From Ruminococcus flavefaciens (GTDB taxonomy: Bacteria; Bacillota; Clostridia; Oscillospirales; Ruminococcaceae), in contig DEDQ01000002.1 of the NCBI GenBank assembly GCA_002350065.1, positions 1 through 8,523 on the forward strand: a DNA stretch of 8,523 nucleotides. Reading direction: 5' to 3'. Within the stretch, counting starts at the first letter, position 1, and each line of letters begins with the position of its first letter. The position numbers and the translations under genes are program-made. Positions 6,731-8,523 of this stretch are shown piece after piece. The notes below the pieces were generated by a model that was not told the origin of the DNA, ran no database searches, and was given only the letters and a program-made list of their open reading frames with translations.

Positions 6731-7501
6731 TCAGTTTACGGTCTGACCGTTTCTGATGCATTTTGCGGCATATACTATTCGCTGCGAATCAGCGGCAGGC
6801 GGGTCGAAGGTATCGTCGCCGTATTTTGCAAGTATCTCGAAGCCCGCGTCAGTGAGGAGCTTTTCGAGCTCTTCCTCGCTGTAAGCCTTTTCCGAGAAAG
6901 CGTCGGAGCTCCGCGAATACAAGCCGTTTTCCTCGAGCTCGAAGAATTCAAGCTGCATTTTTACCTCGTCAGTTTCGGGCACGAGGGTATTTTCCCAAAC
7001 GCAGTAAACGTTGTCGGTCTCGTAGGTGAAGGTATTGTTTGCGAGGACATTCCTGTGCTTGTAGAGGGTATTCACGTCGAAGATGAAGAGACCTCCTATC
7101 TCCGAGAAGAAGGCTACATTATCGAATACAGCCTTCACGTCGCCGATACTGTTCAGGTGATTGATACTGTCGAGGGCGCAGAGGGTTATGTCGATAGTGC
7201 CGAACATATCGAGCCTGCGCATATCCTGACAGAGATACTGTATATCAAGTCCGCTGTCGAACTTTTTATCAAGCGCGATGCCGAGCATTTCGTCGGAATT
7301 GTCAACGCCTATCACGTCGTAGCCGAAACGCGCCATTTCCTCGGAGATACTGCCTGTGCCGCAGGCAAGGTCGAGGAGGATACCGCCGTCGGTATCGCGG
7401 AATTTTCTGATGATATCGTTGAAATATCCGGCGCGCTTCCTGTAGTCGATATTAGCTGTGAGCTGGTCGTAATACCGTGCAAAAACGCTGTATCCAGCCA
7501 T
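6731..7501 (-). CDS. Class I SAM-dependent methyltransferase
   Basis: This 256-residue cytoplasmic protein has a Rossmann-type class I methyltransferase domain. The SAM-binding glycine loop is LDLACGTGS (residues 43-51), the acidic residue that should bind the SAM ribose is Asp67 in GVDNS, and the adenine-side motif is QDMRRLD (92-98). The strand ALDSINHL (109-116) follows, then FIFDVNT (139-145). The N-terminal segment FARYYDQL is typical of YqeM-like small-substrate or unassigned methyltransferases of Firmicutes. No RNA- or protein-binding extension is seen, so the substrate is unknown. Its ATG shares one base with the stop of lipoprotein 2 (TAATG), and AGGAGG lies about 13 bases before ATG, a little far. 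It stands directly before hslO, but no common substrate can be inferred from position alone. Confidence 0.9.
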   Translation of the reverse strand: MAGYSVFARYYDQLTANIDYRKRAGYFNDIIRKFRDTDGGILLDLACGTGSISEEMARFGYDVIGVDNSDEMLGIALDKKFDSGLDIQYLCQDMRRLDMFGTIDITLCALDSINHLNSIGDVKAVFDNVAFFSEIGGLFIFDVNTLYKHRNVLANNTFTYETDNVYCVWENTLVPETDEVKMQLEFFELEENGLYSRSSDAFSEKAYSEEELEKLLTDAGFEILAKYGDDTFDPPAADSQRIVYAAKCIRNGQTVN

Positions 7502-8478
7502 TAGTTTATTTCTACCTCCTCAGAGCCCATAACGTTGTGCTCATCGTCGAAAAGAAGTCTCTCACGCTTTACGAGAATCTCGCTTCCCGAGGTATAGTCG
7601 GTATAGTCGACGTAGATATCCCACGGGTCGTCAGAGCCTTTATACTGCTTTTCCATAGTCAGAAGCACAGGAGCGCCGTTCTCGTCCCAGCCATAGGTGC
7701 GGGTCTCTTGTTCAGCGGCTGTGTATCTGATATTTGTCACAAAAGTGTTGTTTTCAGGGTCGACAACTGCAAATGTGTCTATCTCCTTCATGGCGTCCCA
7801 CTTCTCGAATTCGCCTGTTGAGGGGTCGTAGTGATAGTATACGCCGAACGTATTGAGAACGCCTATCTGCTGAGGGATAAAGAGGTCGTTATTGCCGTCG
7901 CTGTCGAAATCATAGACTGACATCTCAGCGAGATTATCGGCATTGTTATCCTCGAGATAGCGCTGCATTTCCTCAGTATCCACAGCGATAGTCTGGAGCT
8001 TCTGACCGTTCTCGGATACTTCAAGTCCGGTATCGAGGAGCGTGAAAGTGAAGCTTCCGTCGCTGAAGGCAGGGGATTCCTGCTTGTGAGTGTTCTTTAC
8101 CGCCGTGGTGACAGTCGAAGTTACCGCAGGAGGAGCAGCCGGCTGAGCGGGAGCATTGCCGGTGCGCTTGGACGTGGCTTTTGTTGCCTCGGTTTTAGTT
8201 CGCTTCTGAGAAGAAGCCGATCTATGCGAGGACTGTCCCGACGTCTTCGCTGTTGCAGAAGTTCCGCTTGCTGCTGAGGAATTTGCAGATGTTGTCTTAT
8301 TTGATTGCTTATCAGTTCCGGCAGAAGTTGTCGAAGCCGATACCTCTGAGGCAGCGGACGAAGCTGATTCCGCGGTTGCAGGCTCAGTGGGAGCCTTGAC
8401 CTCAGGTGTATCCGAATGACCGCAGCTCACAAGAGCGAGCCCGAATGCGAGTATCGGAATAACTGTTTTTTTCTCCAT
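7501..8478 (-). CDS. Putative lipoprotein with long Ser/Thr/Ala linker and DxDxDGxxD loop (lipoprotein 2)
   Basis: With the start chosen here the protein has 325 residues. It opens MEKKTVIPILAFGLALVSC, a lipoprotein signal with lipobox LVSC and Cys19 as the lipidation site. Next comes about 100 residues of low-complexity Ser/Thr/Ala/Lys/Pro linker (about 28-128), long enough to reach through the peptidoglycan. A beta-rich core follows, with FTFTLLDTGLEVSENGQKLQTI and the acidic loop YDFDSDGNNDLFIP (189-202), then YYHYDPSTGEF and TRTYGWDENG. Lipoprotein 1 has the same order of elements. An ATG two codons upstream (8482-8484) is in frame, but the AGAGGT at 8485-8490 would touch it, while it sits six bases from the chosen ATG. 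It is the first operon gene visible; the promoter may lie beyond the window. Function is unknown. Confidence 0.8.
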   Translation of the reverse strand: MEKKTVIPILAFGLALVSCGHSDTPEVKAPTEPATAESASSAASEVSASTTSAGTDKQSNKTTSANSSAASGTSATAKTSGQSSHRSASSQKRTKTEATKATSKRTGNAPAQPAAPPAVTSTVTTAVKNTHKQESPAFSDGSFTFTLLDTGLEVSENGQKLQTIAVDTEEMQRYLEDNNADNLAEMSVYDFDSDGNNDLFIPQQIGVLNTFGVYYHYDPSTGEFEKWDAMKEIDTFAVVDPENNTFVTNIRYTAAEQETRTYGWDENGAPVLLTMEKQYKGSDDPWDIYVDYTDYTSGSEILVKRERLLFDDEHNVMGSEEVEIN

Positions 8479-8484
8479 AATCAT

Positions 8485-8490
8485 ACCTCT
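8485..8490 (-). promoter_or_regulatory. Ribosome binding site that selects the start of lipoprotein 2
   Basis: AGAGGT on the - strand directly abuts the upstream ATG (8482-8484) but is six bases from the ATG at 8476-8478. Normal SD spacing favours the second ATG and removes Met-Ile from the predicted N terminus. Confidence 0.65.
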
Positions 8491-8523
8491 ATAATTTCAA
8501 AATGAGGCGACAATAAGCCGCCC

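Noticed and set aside
6728..7504. 258-codon + strand open frame covering the whole methyltransferase gene
   Set aside because: The opposite strand has a clear SAM-binding motif and operon spacing. The mirror frame is open because the sense gene avoids codons whose complement is a stop; no motif or ribosome site supports it.
8492..8523. GGCG...CGCC short inverted repeat near the right edge as a terminator or operator
   Set aside because: Only about four base pairs are visible with a long loop, and the window ends there; no promoter or complete hairpin can be supported.

Overview
The window looks like a chromosomal stretch from a Gram-positive gut or rumen clostridium, most likely Ruminococcus or a relative in the Oscillospiraceae. 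Pointers are the moderate GC content, strong AGGAGG-type ribosome binding sites, lipoproteins with Ser/Thr/Ala-rich linkers, an ECF sigma/anti-sigma pair with a Thr/Glu-rich tether, and tightly packed operons. The taxonomic call is an inference from style. No RNA gene, CRISPR array, insertion sequence or phage gene was seen, and no stretch above 300 bases lacks a gene.

Region 1 (1-2208, + strand) is the distal part of a histidine biosynthesis operon. It runs: 3' end of a GNAT acetyltransferase, hisF, a cytidine-deaminase-like zinc enzyme, hisI, hisE, then a strong intrinsic terminator. HisF, HisI and HisE cover the HisE (step 2), HisI (step 3) and IGP synthase reactions. The GNAT and the deaminase are not histidine enzymes but are locked into the transcript by overlaps or gaps of a few bases.

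Region 2 (2209-3882, + strand) is a self-contained regulatory cassette. A likely ECF-type promoter is followed by an ECF sigma factor, and a single-pass membrane protein overlaps the sigma gene by 4 bases. The membrane protein is probably the anti-sigma factor and may carry an IseA-like extracytoplasmic domain. The cassette ends at a hairpin that can work as a terminator in both directions.

Region 3 (3883-8484, - strand, transcribed from right to left) is a five-gene compact operon: lipoprotein 2, class I SAM-dependent methyltransferase, hslO (Hsp33 redox chaperone), lipoprotein 1, and hflX (ribosome-associated GTPase). The two lipoproteins share a core with a DxDxDGxxD-type acidic loop and look like paralogues. 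Hsp33 and HflX are both stress-linked protein-synthesis or quality-control factors, so the operon may join cytoplasmic stress protection to surface lipoproteins. The operon converges on region 2 and shares its terminator.
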